Assembly: GCA_045631885.1 (NCBI GenBank)
Contig: JAZQVN010000001.1
Location: forward strand, 1 to 56,131
Direction: 5' to 3'
Source: CAJOLV01 sp045631885
GTDB lineage: Bacteria > Bacillota_I > Bacilli_A > RFN20 > CAG-826
Length of the DNA stretch: 56,131 nt
Each line of letters opens with the position of its first letter. Within the stretch, counting starts at the first letter, position 1. A model generated the notes under the pieces. It was not told the origin of the DNA and made no database searches. It worked only from the letters and a program-made list of their open reading frames with translations. Shown here piece by piece: positions 1 through 8,438 of this stretch. A program made the position numbers and the translations under genes.

Positions 1-36
1 TATAAAATAAAAATCCCGGATTTACTCCGAGAAATT
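1..36 (-). terminator. Intrinsic terminator of the left-edge ncRNA
   Basis: Read on the minus strand, CTCGGA (31-26), a five-base loop and TCCGGG (20-15) form a six-pair stem with one G-U pair, extended by A/T pairs. It is followed by ATTTTTATTTTATA. It lies just 3' of the structured RNA candidate and probably ends it. Confidence 0.6.
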
Positions 37-207
37 TACTACGGCAATGGACTACTGCCTTATCTTCTTCAGGACACGGGAATCACTCAGCATGAGGACT
101 CTCGCTTTGCCCTTTGATATTAGTATTTATGGAGTATCCCAAGCAAAATGATACAAGTTACCACTTCGCCTTAAAGGTTACCATTAAAGGCAGCAAACTT
201 TCACCCA
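35..207 (-). ncRNA. Candidate structured RNA, 6S-like
   Basis: This GC-rich, non-coding stretch lies between the lipoprotein stop and a terminator. On the minus strand its ends pair: TTTGCTGC (197-190) with GTAGTAAA (42-35), then AATGG (185-181) with CCATT (50-46). A second inner stem pairs TTGGGA-ACTC with GAGT-TCCC. This gives a long rod of about 180 nt with a large unpaired centre, the size and shape of bacterial 6S RNA. A TATTAT box (215-220) lies just upstream, inside the end of the lipoprotein gene. The 6S name rests on architecture and length only; another housekeeping or family-specific RNA is possible. Confidence 0.4.
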
Positions 208-208
208 A

Positions 209-1306
209 CTACTGATAATAAAAATCTCTTTCAATAAGTTTGTACTCTAGCTGGTGGCTGTAAGGGTAGCTTGAGGGAATACTGCCGTATGGGAATGCAG
301 CATCAAATGCATCCATCAATTCTTCATTAAATAGTCCTTGATTATACGCGTCAGTAATAAAATATAATTTACTTGAAATGATGACGATAGGTTCAATTTG
401 ATAAGATGTACTAATTATTCTTTCACCAAAATTGAACATTCTTCCAGTGATATCACCAAAATAAGATTGAACTTCCATATAAATATCATTGACTGAAACA
501 GCATAGATTCGGACAGAATCAGTAATGTCGTAATATTCGTTTAAATGGACAGAACACTCATCTATTGGTTTTGGAGTTTTATATTTTTCTTCATGGAAGT
601 TTTCTCTAAAGTGTGAATCATCAGTGTACCCTTTTGCCACTATTTCTTGCTGGTAAAAAAGATTTTTGACCTTTTCGAATTCAGGAATTAAGTAAGAATA
701 AGAAATTGTTTGATCTTTTTTAAGAGGAGGAAGATTATCAAAATAACTTTTATTAAATTGATTGATTTGAGGGCCTTTTTCAGATAAAGTCATGCCTTCC
801 TTTCCCCAATAATCTGTATAAGTAGTGAAGACTTCGTTTCCAATAAGTTTATTGTTATATGCATCGATGATATTGTATATTTTTCCATCTTTATAAACTT
901 GAGGAATAAGGTATTCATTTGTAACTGTTCCGTATGAATATAATTCAAGATGTGGGAAATATAATTTGCCATCATTAATTTCTACAGAGTGAAACGAAAT
1001 AGGCTTTCCGTAAAAGCCATTAATTGCAAATGTGATTACGTAAGTTGAACCGTATATACCATAGTTATACAAAGGCATGAATGAATGTTGATTGATAAGT
1101 CTTGGTTCATAATAACCACAGAAAGAAGAATCATCAGTTACTCCCTTTTCAACAAAAGATTGTTGGTAAAAAGCATTGGTGATTTTATCAAGCATCTTAT
1201 TATTAATTTCAAAAGAATCTATTGTTTGTTCTTCAATATCGCTTTTAGAACATCCACAAATTAGAAAACCTGTCAGCGTTAAAAAGAGAATCGGCGTTGC
1301 TTTCAT
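209..1306 (-). CDS. Internally duplicated lipoprotein of unknown function
   Basis: 365 aa with a lipoprotein signal peptide: hydrophobic stretch 5-18 and lipobox LICGC with acylated Cys19, so it should be anchored on the outer face of the membrane. The mature part is two copies of one module. FYQQ followed by EKG.TDDS.F (46-62) recurs as FYQQ..AKGYTDDSHF (217-233), and the IIDAYNN segment near 145 recurs near 317. I recognise no catalytic motif. The ATG is only six bases after a perfect TATAAT preceded by TG, so the message may be leaderless. It is a single gene running towards the ncRNA. Confidence 0.85.
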   Translation of the reverse strand: MKATPILFLTLTGFLICGCSKSDIEEQTIDSFEINNKMLDKITNAFYQQSFVEKGVTDDSSFCGYYEPRLINQHSFMPLYNYGIYGSTYVITFAINGFYGKPISFHSVEINDGKLYFPHLELYSYGTVTNEYLIPQVYKDGKIYNIIDAYNNKLIGNEVFTTYTDYWGKEGMTLSEKGPQINQFNKSYFDNLPPLKKDQTISYSYLIPEFEKVKNLFYQQEIVAKGYTDDSHFRENFHEEKYKTPKPIDECSVHLNEYYDITDSVRIYAVSVNDIYMEVQSYFGDITGRMFNFGERIISTSYQIEPIVIISSKLYFITDAYNQGLFNEELMDAFDAAFPYGSIPSSYPYSHQLEYKLIERDFYYQ

Positions 1307-1318
1307 AAAAGTATTATA
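1307..1318 (-). promoter_or_regulatory. Extended -10 promoter of the duplicated lipoprotein gene
   Basis: The minus strand reads TGATATAAT, a TG-N extended -10 with a perfect TATAAT at 1318-1313, and ATG six bases later. No Shine-Dalgarno sequence fits between them, so transcription should start at or next to the start codon. The rest of 1319-1540 holds no gene I can support. Confidence 0.55.
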
Positions 1319-1544
1319 TCACGAGTCCTATATAAAAAAGTATCTGTGTGACGAACAATCTTGCTTATTACTCGCCTTCTTAAATCCCCATTCATCTATC
1401 AGAAAAGGAATGATCAAGTTGAAATTGCTTTTTTGATTATGTAGCACAATCGGTATTTTTGTAAAACAAACGCTTTTCGTTATTTTAAAGAGGTCGGAAT
1501 TCAGAAACTCAGAAAGCAGCAAAATAACTAAAAAGTGTTATAAA

Positions 1545-1588
1545 AGGAATAAACAAAGAAAAAGAGACTGATATTTGGTATCAATCTC
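1545..1588 (-). terminator. Terminator of tRNA-Trp
   Basis: The minus strand forms a ten-pair stem, GAGATTGATA with TATCAGTCTC and loop CCAAA, followed by TTTTTCTTTGTTT. It sits 12 nt after the CCA end of tRNA-Trp and probably ends the whole upstream operon plus tRNA. Confidence 0.8.
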
Positions 1589-1600
1589 GTTAGGTCATTC

Positions 1601-1674
1601 TGGCAGGGGTGACAAGAATCGAACTCGCATCAGCGGTTTTGGAGACCGTTGCACTGCCATTGTGCTACACCCCT
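1601..1674 (-). tRNA. trnW: tRNA-Trp (CCA)
   Basis: Acceptor stem AGGGGTG pairs with CACCCCT, the discriminator is G and CCA is encoded. The anticodon loop CTCCAAA gives anticodon CCA. The T arm is GAGTTCGATTC. It lies 13 nt after the yqeY stop and before a strong terminator, so it may be cotranscribed with that operon. A CCA rather than UCA anticodon agrees with TGA being a stop. Confidence 0.95.
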
Positions 1675-1687
1675 AGCGCGGCTTATA

Positions 1688-2110
1688 TTATAAACCACGT
1701 GCAATTCGATTAACAAGAGACATGTCAACTTTTCCTGCAAAATTTGTCTTAAAATGTTTCATTATTGAAGGAATTGATTTATCTTCTAACTTATTAATTT
1801 CATTAAGAATCTCTTCTTCTGTTAATTGTTTTGGTAAATAAGCTTTGATTGCTTCAGCTTGTTCATCGATTAGTTTAGCTCTTTCTAAATTGTTATTTTT
1901 TAAGTAGCCTTCTTTTTCATCGGAGAGTTCTTTTAATACTTTTTGGATGATTTCTAATACTTGAGCATCGGTTAACTCTTGGCCTTTACTTCTTAATTCA
2001 ACTTCTAATAATTTCGCTTTGGTAATAACGACAGAAAGGATGCCTCTTTTATTCGCATCTCTCGCTTTCATCGCTTCAATATTCGCTTTTTGTAATTCTT
2101 CTAATAACAT
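1688..2110 (-). CDS. yqeY: GatB/YqeY domain protein
   Basis: 140 aa, close to the 147-150 aa usual for YqeY. It is an all-helical protein related to the tail domain of GatB of the Asp/Glu-tRNA amidotransferase. Visible family features are the start EELQKANIEAMKARD, the RGILSVVITKAKLLEVE helix and the end NFAGKVDMSLVNRIARGL. The family is thought to have a tRNA-linked role but its reaction is not established. It is the last protein gene of the operon, two bases after the Nudix stop, with AAAGGA upstream. Confidence 0.93.
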   Translation of the reverse strand: MLLEELQKANIEAMKARDANKRGILSVVITKAKLLEVELRSKGQELTDAQVLEIIQKVLKELSDEKEGYLKNNNLERAKLIDEQAEAIKAYLPKQLTEEEILNEINKLEDKSIPSIMKHFKTNFAGKVDMSLVNRIARGL

Positions 2111-2112
2111 AG

Positions 2113-2607
2113 TTATTTATCCTTTCCCACGAGTAATTCGTGCTTGACTAATTTATCCCCTTCATACCAGAGAACCATTTCAAAGAATGGATCGTTATTA
2201 AATATCTTTTCTAAGAAATATTTATCGCCTTCCCAAATAGGGACTTCATTTAAGATTTGTTTTTTCGTTAACCACTGTAGCGTCCCTTCGTCGCAATCAG
2301 TGTTTATTCTTCCTTCAAAATCCGTGCAAACAAAGACATGCATATATTCAAATATCTTCCCGTAATGGAACATGATATTCGCGCGTTTTTCAAACTTCTT
2401 CATCTTTAATGAAGTTTCTTCAAACACTTCTCTTTCAACGGCCTCCATTGGAGTTTCGCCTTTTTCAATATGCCCACCGACACCAATCCATTTATGATGG
2501 TTGAGATCGTTTTTCTTTTTATTGCGGTAAAGCATTAAAACTGTTTGTTTTTTAATGATATAGCAAATAACAGTTTCTTCGATGTTTTGTTTTTTATTCT
2601 TTTCCAT
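2113..2607 (-). CDS. Nudix hydrolase (MutT/8-oxo-dGTPase type)
   Basis: 164 aa, one Nudix fold. The Nudix box begins at GGHIEKGETPMEAVERE and ends VFEETSL. The catalytic REVFEE core is intact, while the usual Gly of EExGU is Ser. Members cleave nucleoside diphosphates linked to another group; the length and the start TVICYIIKKQTVLMLYR resemble 8-oxo-dGTP diphosphatases of Firmicutes, so sanitising oxidised nucleotides is the best guess, with the substrate unproven. The start overlaps the tsaC stop by 14 nt and GGGGTGA is a usable ribosome site. Confidence 0.9.
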   Translation of the reverse strand: MEKNKKQNIEETVICYIIKKQTVLMLYRNKKKNDLNHHKWIGVGGHIEKGETPMEAVEREVFEETSLKMKKFEKRANIMFHYGKIFEYMHVFVCTDFEGRINTDCDEGTLQWLTKKQILNEVPIWEGDKYFLEKIFNNDPFFEMVLWYEGDKLVKHELLVGKDK

Positions 2608-3199
2608 ATATCTTTTTCACCCCTTCAAAAGAAATTGGACCGTTTCTAATTAATTTAATATCATCACTTGATAAATCAATAATCGTAGAGGGCTGTTCCC
2701 CTTTCGCCACTCCATCGATGATAACTGCGACTTCATTTAAGAATATATCTTTTACTTGCTCGCTATTAAGCGCGGGTTTTTCTCCGGATTTATTCGCGGA
2801 AGGAACTAATAACGGGATATCGATTTCTTTTAATAAAGAAAGTGCTTCGATATTTGTCGGAATTCTAATTCCGATTATCCCTGTGTTGTGAGTGACATAA
2901 CCCGGAACATTATTTTTTGATTTTAATAATATGGTTAATGGGCCAGGCATGAATTCATCAATAACTCTTTTAATCTTTTCATTAGTAAAAGCGTATTTAT
3001 CTATCTCATCAACATCTTTGACCATTAAGGTATATGGTTTATCTTCTGGTCTATTTTTGATTTCGTTCAATCTTAAATAAGCATCATAGTCGTTATAAAT
3101 AACGCCTAAACCCATCACTGTTTCCGTAGGAAAAGCCACTACTTGATGATTAAGTAATGCTTCCTTTGCTAAAGATATTTGAGTTAATAATTTATTCAT
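2594..3199 (-). CDS. tsaC: Threonylcarbamoyl-AMP synthase (TsaC/YrdC)
   Basis: 201 aa from the ATG at 3199. It makes threonylcarbamoyl-AMP from Thr, bicarbonate and ATP for the t6A37 modification of ANN-decoding tRNAs. The YrdC/Sua5 signature is clear: VVAFPTETVMGLG, then NRPEDKPYTLMV, MPGPLTILL, TGIIGIRIPT and PSANKSGE. It lacks the extra C-terminal Sua5 domain, hence TsaC. The frame is open further upstream (to 3328), but that would lie deep inside cysK; the ATG at 3199 overlaps the cysK stop by eight bases and starts right at the domain. Confidence 0.93.
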   Translation of the reverse strand: MNKLLTQISLAKEALLNHQVVAFPTETVMGLGVIYNDYDAYLRLNEIKNRPEDKPYTLMVKDVDEIDKYAFTNEKIKRVIDEFMPGPLTILLKSKNNVPGYVTHNTGIIGIRIPTNIEALSLLKEIDIPLLVPSANKSGEKPALNSEQVKDIFLNEVAVIIDGVAKGEQPSTIIDLSSDDIKLIRNGPISFEGVKKIYGKE

Positions 3200-4121
3200 T
3201 AAATAATTCTGTGGAAAGATATCTTTCTCCTGTATCAGGTAATAAAACGACAACGTTTTTACCTTTTGCTTCTCCTCTTTTAGCCACTTCAATTGCCGCG
3301 CATAAAGCCGCTCCTGAAGAGATACCAACGAGGATACCTTCTTTTTTAGCGATTAATCTCGCCATTTTAATCGCATCATCACCTTTAATCGTCATAACTT
3401 CATCTAAAATTTCTTTATCTAATGTATTAGGAATGAAGTTTGCACCAATACCTTGGATTTTATGACCACCTGCTTTTCCTTCACTTAATAAAGGAGATTC
3501 AAATGGTTCAACCGCGATAATTTTGACATATGGTTTTCTTTCTTTTAAGAATTTACCAACACCACTTACTGTGCCACCAGTTCCAAATCCGGCGACAAAG
3601 AAATCGACTTGTCCATCTAAACCATCGTATATTTCTCTTCCTGTAGTTAGGTAATGAGTTAATGGATTATTCGGATTTTCAAATTGAGATGGAATGAAGT
3701 GATTTGGGTATTGTTTGGCTAACTCATTAGCGAGTTCCACCGCTCCTTTCATTCCTAATTCTTTCTTTGATAAAACGATTTCCGCACCATAAGCTTTCAA
3801 GAGTTTTCTTCTTTCAAGCGACATGCTTTCAGGCATTGTCATGATGATACGATATCCTTTTTTAGCACAAATAAGTGCTAATCCAATACCGGTGTTGCCA
3901 CTTGTGGGTTCAATAATCACTGTATCTTGATTTATTAAACTTGATTTTTCCGCTTCTTCAATCATCTTTAAAGCGATGCGGTCTTTGACGCTTCCGCCGG
4001 GGTTAAAGAATTCGACTTTTGCGAATAATCTCGCGTTTAAGTTAAACTCTTTTTCTAAAGTGGTTAACTCCACTAAAGGAGTGTTACCAACCGTTTCTAA
4101 AATGTTTGAATAGTATTTCAT
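3192..4121 (-). CDS. cysK: Cysteine synthase (O-acetylserine sulfhydrylase)
   Basis: 309 aa, the normal length. This PLP enzyme makes cysteine from O-acetylserine and sulfide in the cytoplasm. The PLP lysine lies in NPGGSVKDRIA (about residue 45); the substrate loop TSGNTGIGLA and the phosphate-binding loop GTGGTVSGVG are intact, and the end ERYLSTELFNE is typical. It starts one base after the stop of the giant AAA+ gene and overlaps tsaC, so it is cotranscribed with both. The close relative cystathionine beta-synthase is less likely given length and motifs. Confidence 0.95.
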   Translation of the reverse strand: MKYYSNILETVGNTPLVELTTLEKEFNLNARLFAKVEFFNPGGSVKDRIALKMIEEAEKSSLINQDTVIIEPTSGNTGIGLALICAKKGYRIIMTMPESMSLERRKLLKAYGAEIVLSKKELGMKGAVELANELAKQYPNHFIPSQFENPNNPLTHYLTTGREIYDGLDGQVDFFVAGFGTGGTVSGVGKFLKERKPYVKIIAVEPFESPLLSEGKAGGHKIQGIGANFIPNTLDKEILDEVMTIKGDDAIKMARLIAKKEGILVGISSGAALCAAIEVAKRGEAKGKNVVVLLPDTGERYLSTELFNE

Positions 4122-4122
4122 A

Positions 4123-7100
4123 TTATTCCTTTGTTGTTTTGTTGATTAAGTCCCAAATGTAACTTGTTGGGATAGCAAAGTTAATCTCCGCATTCGCGTT
4201 TCTATCAATAGATGCACCTGAGAAGATACCGATCACTCTAGCGGTTTTAACATCGATAACCGCACTACCGGAATTACCATGAGTGCCGCTTAAATCTAAA
4301 TAGATTCTTCTCATATCGCCTTCAAGTAATTCATCTCTATTGATAGATTGAACTTTTCCAGTTGTTAAAGTGATGTCATGGAATCTAGATTTGCCAAGAG
4401 GATATCCACCCATAATGACATCGGATAAAACCTTTGGATCTCCTTCATCAGGTCTAGCTAAGGTGAAATATGGTAATGTTTCATCTCCACGGTCAATCTT
4501 AATTACCGCGACGTCATGTGCTTTGTCTGCAGCGATGATATTCGCTTTTTCATTAACAACAATCTTATTACCATTTGCTAATAAGTAATTAATACTGACT
4601 GTCACATCAACGCCATCTTCAATGACGTGGTTATTTGTGACGATAAAGCCGTCAGGGGAAACAAAGAAGCCTGTTCCTTCTCCTGCTCCTGCTTTTGTTT
4701 CGGTATGAATAGCAACGCTTCTTTCAATGATGAATGGCGCGGTCACTGGTCCACTAACTTCTGGTAAGGCCAATAATTCTTCTTGGCTAATGCAGTTACC
4801 AACTCTTTCGGCTTCATTAGAGAAGATTTTGGAATCTCTTTCATATTCGACAACATCTTCTAAAATGATGTTCATATTATCTGGTTCATCAACCGTTCTT
4901 GTATTTTGAATTGACTCAATTGATTGTAGGGTGTTTCTAACGAAACGAGCATTCTCGAAATTCTTTCTTGATTTCGCCACAGCGATAATCTTCTTTAATT
5001 CGTTAAATGCGTCTTCACTCATCTCATAGCCATCTTTTCTCACCATGAGTCGAGCGATACCGATTAATTCATCAGTGTCATAATCTGTGAATTCGATGTA
5101 ATTACGATCTGGAATTCTGGATTTGAAGCCAGGATTATAATCCATTAATCTGAGCATCTCATTTGTGTATCCCGCTAAAATGACGCAGAATTTGCCGCGA
5201 TATTCTTCCATATCCTTGAGTAATGCTTCAATTGCTTCACCACCAAAACCGTGTTGTCCATCGTTCATTAAAGCATAGGCTTCATCGACGAATAAAACGC
5301 CACCTAAAGCTCTTTGAACGACATCGTGAGTCTTTGGTCCAGTCTGTCCAACATATTGGGCAATTAAGCCTGATGGATCGACTTCAACGAGGTTTTTGGT
5401 TGGTAAAATACCTTCATCATAATAGATTTCAGATATTAATTTAGCCACTTCAGTTTTACCGGTACCAGGATTACCTAAGAACACCATGTGTAGGTTTAAT
5501 CTATCCGGCATGTTTCTAAACTTCTTAACAGTATTCTTTAATGAAAGAATTTGTTTCTTAACTTTAGATAAACCGATTAATTCATTTAATCTAGTTTCCG
5601 CTTTTACGTAGCCTTCTTTACGGAATGGGCCACTAACTAATAAAGCATCTTCTAAGATAATGTCATGGTTATTGACATCGTCTTTAGTTCTGAGGATTTG
5701 TTTTTCTAAAACGGCGTTAAGAATATTTCTTACACATCTTGCGTTATCGAAATTCTTCTTATATGCATCTCTCATGATGAGATGGATGATTTCTTCGAAA
5801 GCATCGTCACTGACATTATCGATATCCGGATCTTCAGCGATCATCTTCTTCGCGATTTCTCTTAATTCCGCTTCGTTATAGTTTTCAAATTCAATGAAGT
5901 TCATTTGAGGAATTCTTGATTTGAAACCACTATTCATATTGAAGAAGTTATGCATTTCCTCTGGGTATCCGGCGAGAATTATGCATAATTCTCCACGATG
6001 ATCTTCCATAGTTTTTAACAAGATTTCAACGACTTGACGGCCATAGTCATTACCACTACCACCAGTGACATTTAATGAGTAAGCTTCATCTATGAATAAA
6101 GTTCCACCCATTGCTCTTTGGATGATTTCATTAGTCTTCTTTTCGGATTCACCAATATATTGGCCAACTAAATCTCCGCGGCTCACTTCAATTAAATTTG
6201 GAGTTGGTAATAAACCCGCTCTATTTAAGATTTGGGAGAAATATCTCGCCACCATTGTTTTGCCAGTACCTGGATTACCGACGAAGGCAAAGTTAAGATT
6301 AACTTTTCCTCTTCTTTTCTTCGCCGAAGCTTTGAAGAATTCGACTTTTTCTTTAACTTTCTTTAAACCGATTAATTTATTGAGTTCTGCTTCTGCATCT
6401 ACTCCATTAATTGGGTTATTAGAATCACCTTCATTATCATCCGCTCTTCCGAGTTTATTTCTGATGTCGTTATATAAACTATCATTGATATTACCGGTAT
6501 TATTGTTATTGTTTGATCTAATTTCTGGGTCACTATCGACTGAGAAATCAACAGAGACTAAAGTCTTCCATTTATCATCAATTTTCTTAAAGACACAAAC
6601 AGAGAAGTCGTTAAAGACATCAAAGCTCATATCAGTGCCATCATTTGTGATACCGAAGACAGAGTCTTCACTATCGTGTTTATGTAAAGATAAATAAGCA
6701 TGGATATTAATATCTCTAAAATAGATGGAGAATGAATCGAATTTTTGTGTATATTCGACTTTCACATCACCTGTATATTCACCTTTTTTATAATTACAGA
6801 ATGAATAGGATTGGCTCTTCACATAGTGATACATACCAAAGCCGGTTCTCCAGCCATCTTCCCATTCGCCGAAATAGAAGTTGCCATCTTCCCATCTAAT
6901 CGCTCCAACACCATGGTTTTCACCATTTAGTTTTTGTGAGCAATCTTCCCATTTTTCACCACTATTGAGGGTTCCGTTATCGCTACCGAAATCATCTAAT
7001 CTCGCGGTGATGGAATTATATGATAATCTTTCAAAAGTGCATCCATAGAGGTTTTGATAAATTGTTCCTCCATCGAGATATTTATCTAGATTTAATTTTT

Positions 7101-7581
7101 TGGTTTTGCCAATTTTGTCTTTAACAAAGACATCTAAATCGTTCTCGCTATTAAGAGCGACAAATTCTAATAAGTCTTTTGGTTTAATATATCTAACCGC
7201 TCGACGATAAGAGAACTTACTCGGTGCTCTTTCGATATAGGCCCAGCTTCCATCATTAAGTAAAACAAAGATATTTTCATCGTTTTTCTTGAAGTCTTTC
7301 ATGACGACATTTTCGCCATAAAAGCCAACGCCAAATTCTTGTGAACCGCCGACGAATTTACCAACATATGTATTCTTGATACTATCGGAAAAACACATTA
7401 CGCCTAAGCCATTAAAATAATCACCAGATACTTCACCAAAGAAGATGCGGCTTGGATATCTTTGATCACGGACATCAACTAAAGCGATGGAATTATATTT
7501 TCCACTAGCGTCTTTTTCACCGATCCAAACTTCTTTTTTTGGCGCATCAGTAATATTAAAAGTTTTCTTCTCAAACCTCAT
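4123..7581 (-). CDS. MORN-like / two CbxX-type AAA+ / trypsin-like protease fusion
   Basis: 1152 aa with no signal peptide or membrane segment, so probably cytoplasmic. The N-terminal 250 residues carry degenerate MORN-like motifs (YFNGLGVMCFSD at 55; GVGAIRWEDGNFYFGEW at 224). Two CbxX/CfqX (SpoVK, EccA type) AAA+ modules follow: Walker A GNPGTGKT at 435-442 and 703-710, Walker B GGTLFIDEA at 492-500 and GGVLFVDEA at 760-768, each with a GFKSRIP arginine segment. Residues 945-1152 are an HtrA/trypsin-like protease with an apparent triad His985 (TNNHV), Asp1023 (HDVAVI) and Ser1104 (GNSGS). Likely an ATP-driven remodeller coupled to proteolysis; targets unknown. First gene of the operon with cysK. 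Confidence 0.9.
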   Translation of the reverse strand: MRFEKKTFNITDAPKKEVWIGEKDASGKYNSIALVDVRDQRYPSRIFFGEVSGDYFNGLGVMCFSDSIKNTYVGKFVGGSQEFGVGFYGENVVMKDFKKNDENIFVLLNDGSWAYIERAPSKFSYRRAVRYIKPKDLLEFVALNSENDLDVFVKDKIGKTKKLNLDKYLDGGTIYQNLYGCTFERLSYNSITARLDDFGSDNGTLNSGEKWEDCSQKLNGENHGVGAIRWEDGNFYFGEWEDGWRTGFGMYHYVKSQSYSFCNYKKGEYTGDVKVEYTQKFDSFSIYFRDINIHAYLSLHKHDSEDSVFGITNDGTDMSFDVFNDFSVCVFKKIDDKWKTLVSVDFSVDSDPEIRSNNNNNTGNINDSLYNDIRNKLGRADDNEGDSNNPINGVDAEAELNKLIGLKKVKEKVEFFKASAKKRRGKVNLNFAFVGNPGTGKTMVARYFSQILNRAGLLPTPNLIEVSRGDLVGQYIGESEKKTNEIIQRAMGGTLFIDEAYSLNVTGGSGNDYGRQVVEILLKTMEDHRGELCIILAGYPEEMHNFFNMNSGFKSRIPQMNFIEFENYNEAELREIAKKMIAEDPDIDNVSDDAFEEIIHLIMRDAYKKNFDNARCVRNILNAVLEKQILRTKDDVNNHDIILEDALLVSGPFRKEGYVKAETRLNELIGLSKVKKQILSLKNTVKKFRNMPDRLNLHMVFLGNPGTGKTEVAKLISEIYYDEGILPTKNLVEVDPSGLIAQYVGQTGPKTHDVVQRALGGVLFVDEAYALMNDGQHGFGGEAIEALLKDMEEYRGKFCVILAGYTNEMLRLMDYNPGFKSRIPDRNYIEFTDYDTDELIGIARLMVRKDGYEMSEDAFNELKKIIAVAKSRKNFENARFVRNTLQSIESIQNTRTVDEPDNMNIILEDVVEYERDSKIFSNEAERVGNCISQEELLALPEVSGPVTAPFIIERSVAIHTETKAGAGEGTGFFVSPDGFIVTNNHVIEDGVDVTVSINYLLANGNKIVVNEKANIIAADKAHDVAVIKIDRGDETLPYFTLARPDEGDPKVLSDVIMGGYPLGKSRFHDITLTTGKVQSINRDELLEGDMRRIYLDLSGTHGNSGSAVIDVKTARVIGIFSGASIDRNANAEINFAIPTSYIWDLINKTTKE

Positions 7582-7649
7582 AAAGCAAAACCTCCAATTT
7601 ATTAGATTATAACATAATATTTATTTTATTTTTGCAAAATTGTATTTTT

Positions 7650-7690
7650 GCTTAAATAAAAATAAAAAGGCCGAATAAGCTTCGACCCTT
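7650..7690 (-). terminator. Terminator after the MFS/GDPD operon
   Basis: The minus strand forms GGTCGAA, loop GCTTA and TTCGGCC (7687-7669), seven pairs, followed by TTTTTATTTTTATTT. It separates the GDPD gene from the AAA+ operon, whose promoter must lie in the A+T-rich 7582-7650. Confidence 0.8.
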
Positions 7691-7705
7691 TATTGATATT
7701 TAGTC

Positions 7706-8434
7706 CTATTTTTGTAGGGCTTTTTTCACTATTTCTGGTTTGATATATTGGAATGTCACTGTGTCGACATATGGGAGCATAGCTTGAAGTTGACCTTCGT
7801 TTTCAATAGTCCAAACATTTGTGAAATGCTTTTTGACATATCTTTGAACACGCGGTTCTTCAAATAACTTCATATCTAAGTCAACAGATTCCACAGTGTG
7901 ACGAGTAAACCAAGTATATTCATCAGATTTTGCGACTAATAAGGAACGGATAAATCCCTCTTTTCTTAATGGCCATAAGCTACGTGGATCAAAGGAAATA
8001 ATAATCGCGTTTCTTTTGTCTTTAATCTTTTTGAAAGCTTCTTTGGCTTTCGCAGCGAGTGGTTTGTAATTCTTTCTGAAGACTTTTAATTCAATAGCCA
8101 TCGGCACTCTTTCTTGATTGAGTTCAAAAACTTCATCAAGAGTAGGCACTACTCCACCATCTAATAAGCGGTAATTATCTCTGATTTCTTGTAAAGTTAA
8201 ATCTTCGATAATTCCTTCTTTACCAGTGGTTCTTTTGAGTTCTTCATCGTGACAAACAATGAGTCCTCCATCTTTTGTAAGATGGATATCAAACTCAATC
8301 GCCACTCCAGCGTTAATCGCGGCTTCAAAAGCTTTTAATCCGTTTTCGGTGAATTTATCATCATGCAAACCACGGTGAGCAATACCGTTTAGGAATACTG
8401 GATTAATTTTTGAAATTGCTTTTTCTTTTTTCAT
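7706..8434 (-). CDS. Glycerophosphodiester phosphodiesterase
   Basis: 242 aa from the ATG at 8434. It hydrolyses glycerophosphodiesters to glycerol 3-phosphate and an alcohol. GDPD landmarks: IAHRGLHDDKFTENG, the metal-binding EFDIHLTKDG, the catalytic VCHDEEL and AIELKV. No signal peptide, so cytoplasmic, probably acting on imported or recycled lipid headgroups. The frame also opens with a GTG at 8455 inside the transporter gene; I prefer the ATG four bases after the transporter stop. It is cotranscribed with the MFS transporter, but the link between the two is not clear. Confidence 0.9.
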   Translation of the reverse strand: MKKEKAISKINPVFLNGIAHRGLHDDKFTENGLKAFEAAINAGVAIEFDIHLTKDGGLIVCHDEELKRTTGKEGIIEDLTLQEIRDNYRLLDGGVVPTLDEVFELNQERVPMAIELKVFRKNYKPLAAKAKEAFKKIKDKRNAIIISFDPRSLWPLRKEGFIRSLLVAKSDEYTWFTRHTVESVDLDMKLFEEPRVQRYVKKHFTNVWTIENEGQLQAMLPYVDTVTFQYIKPEIVKKALQK

Positions 8435-8438
8435 AAAA

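Noticed and set aside
1328..1522. 64-codon open frame on the minus strand
   Set aside because: No ribosome site, no recognisable homology, and odd composition for this genome; it lies in the intergenic region around the lipoprotein promoter.
7582..7650. Additional RNA gene before the AAA+ operon
   Set aside because: The interval is plain A+T-rich promoter-like sequence with no pairing beyond the terminator.
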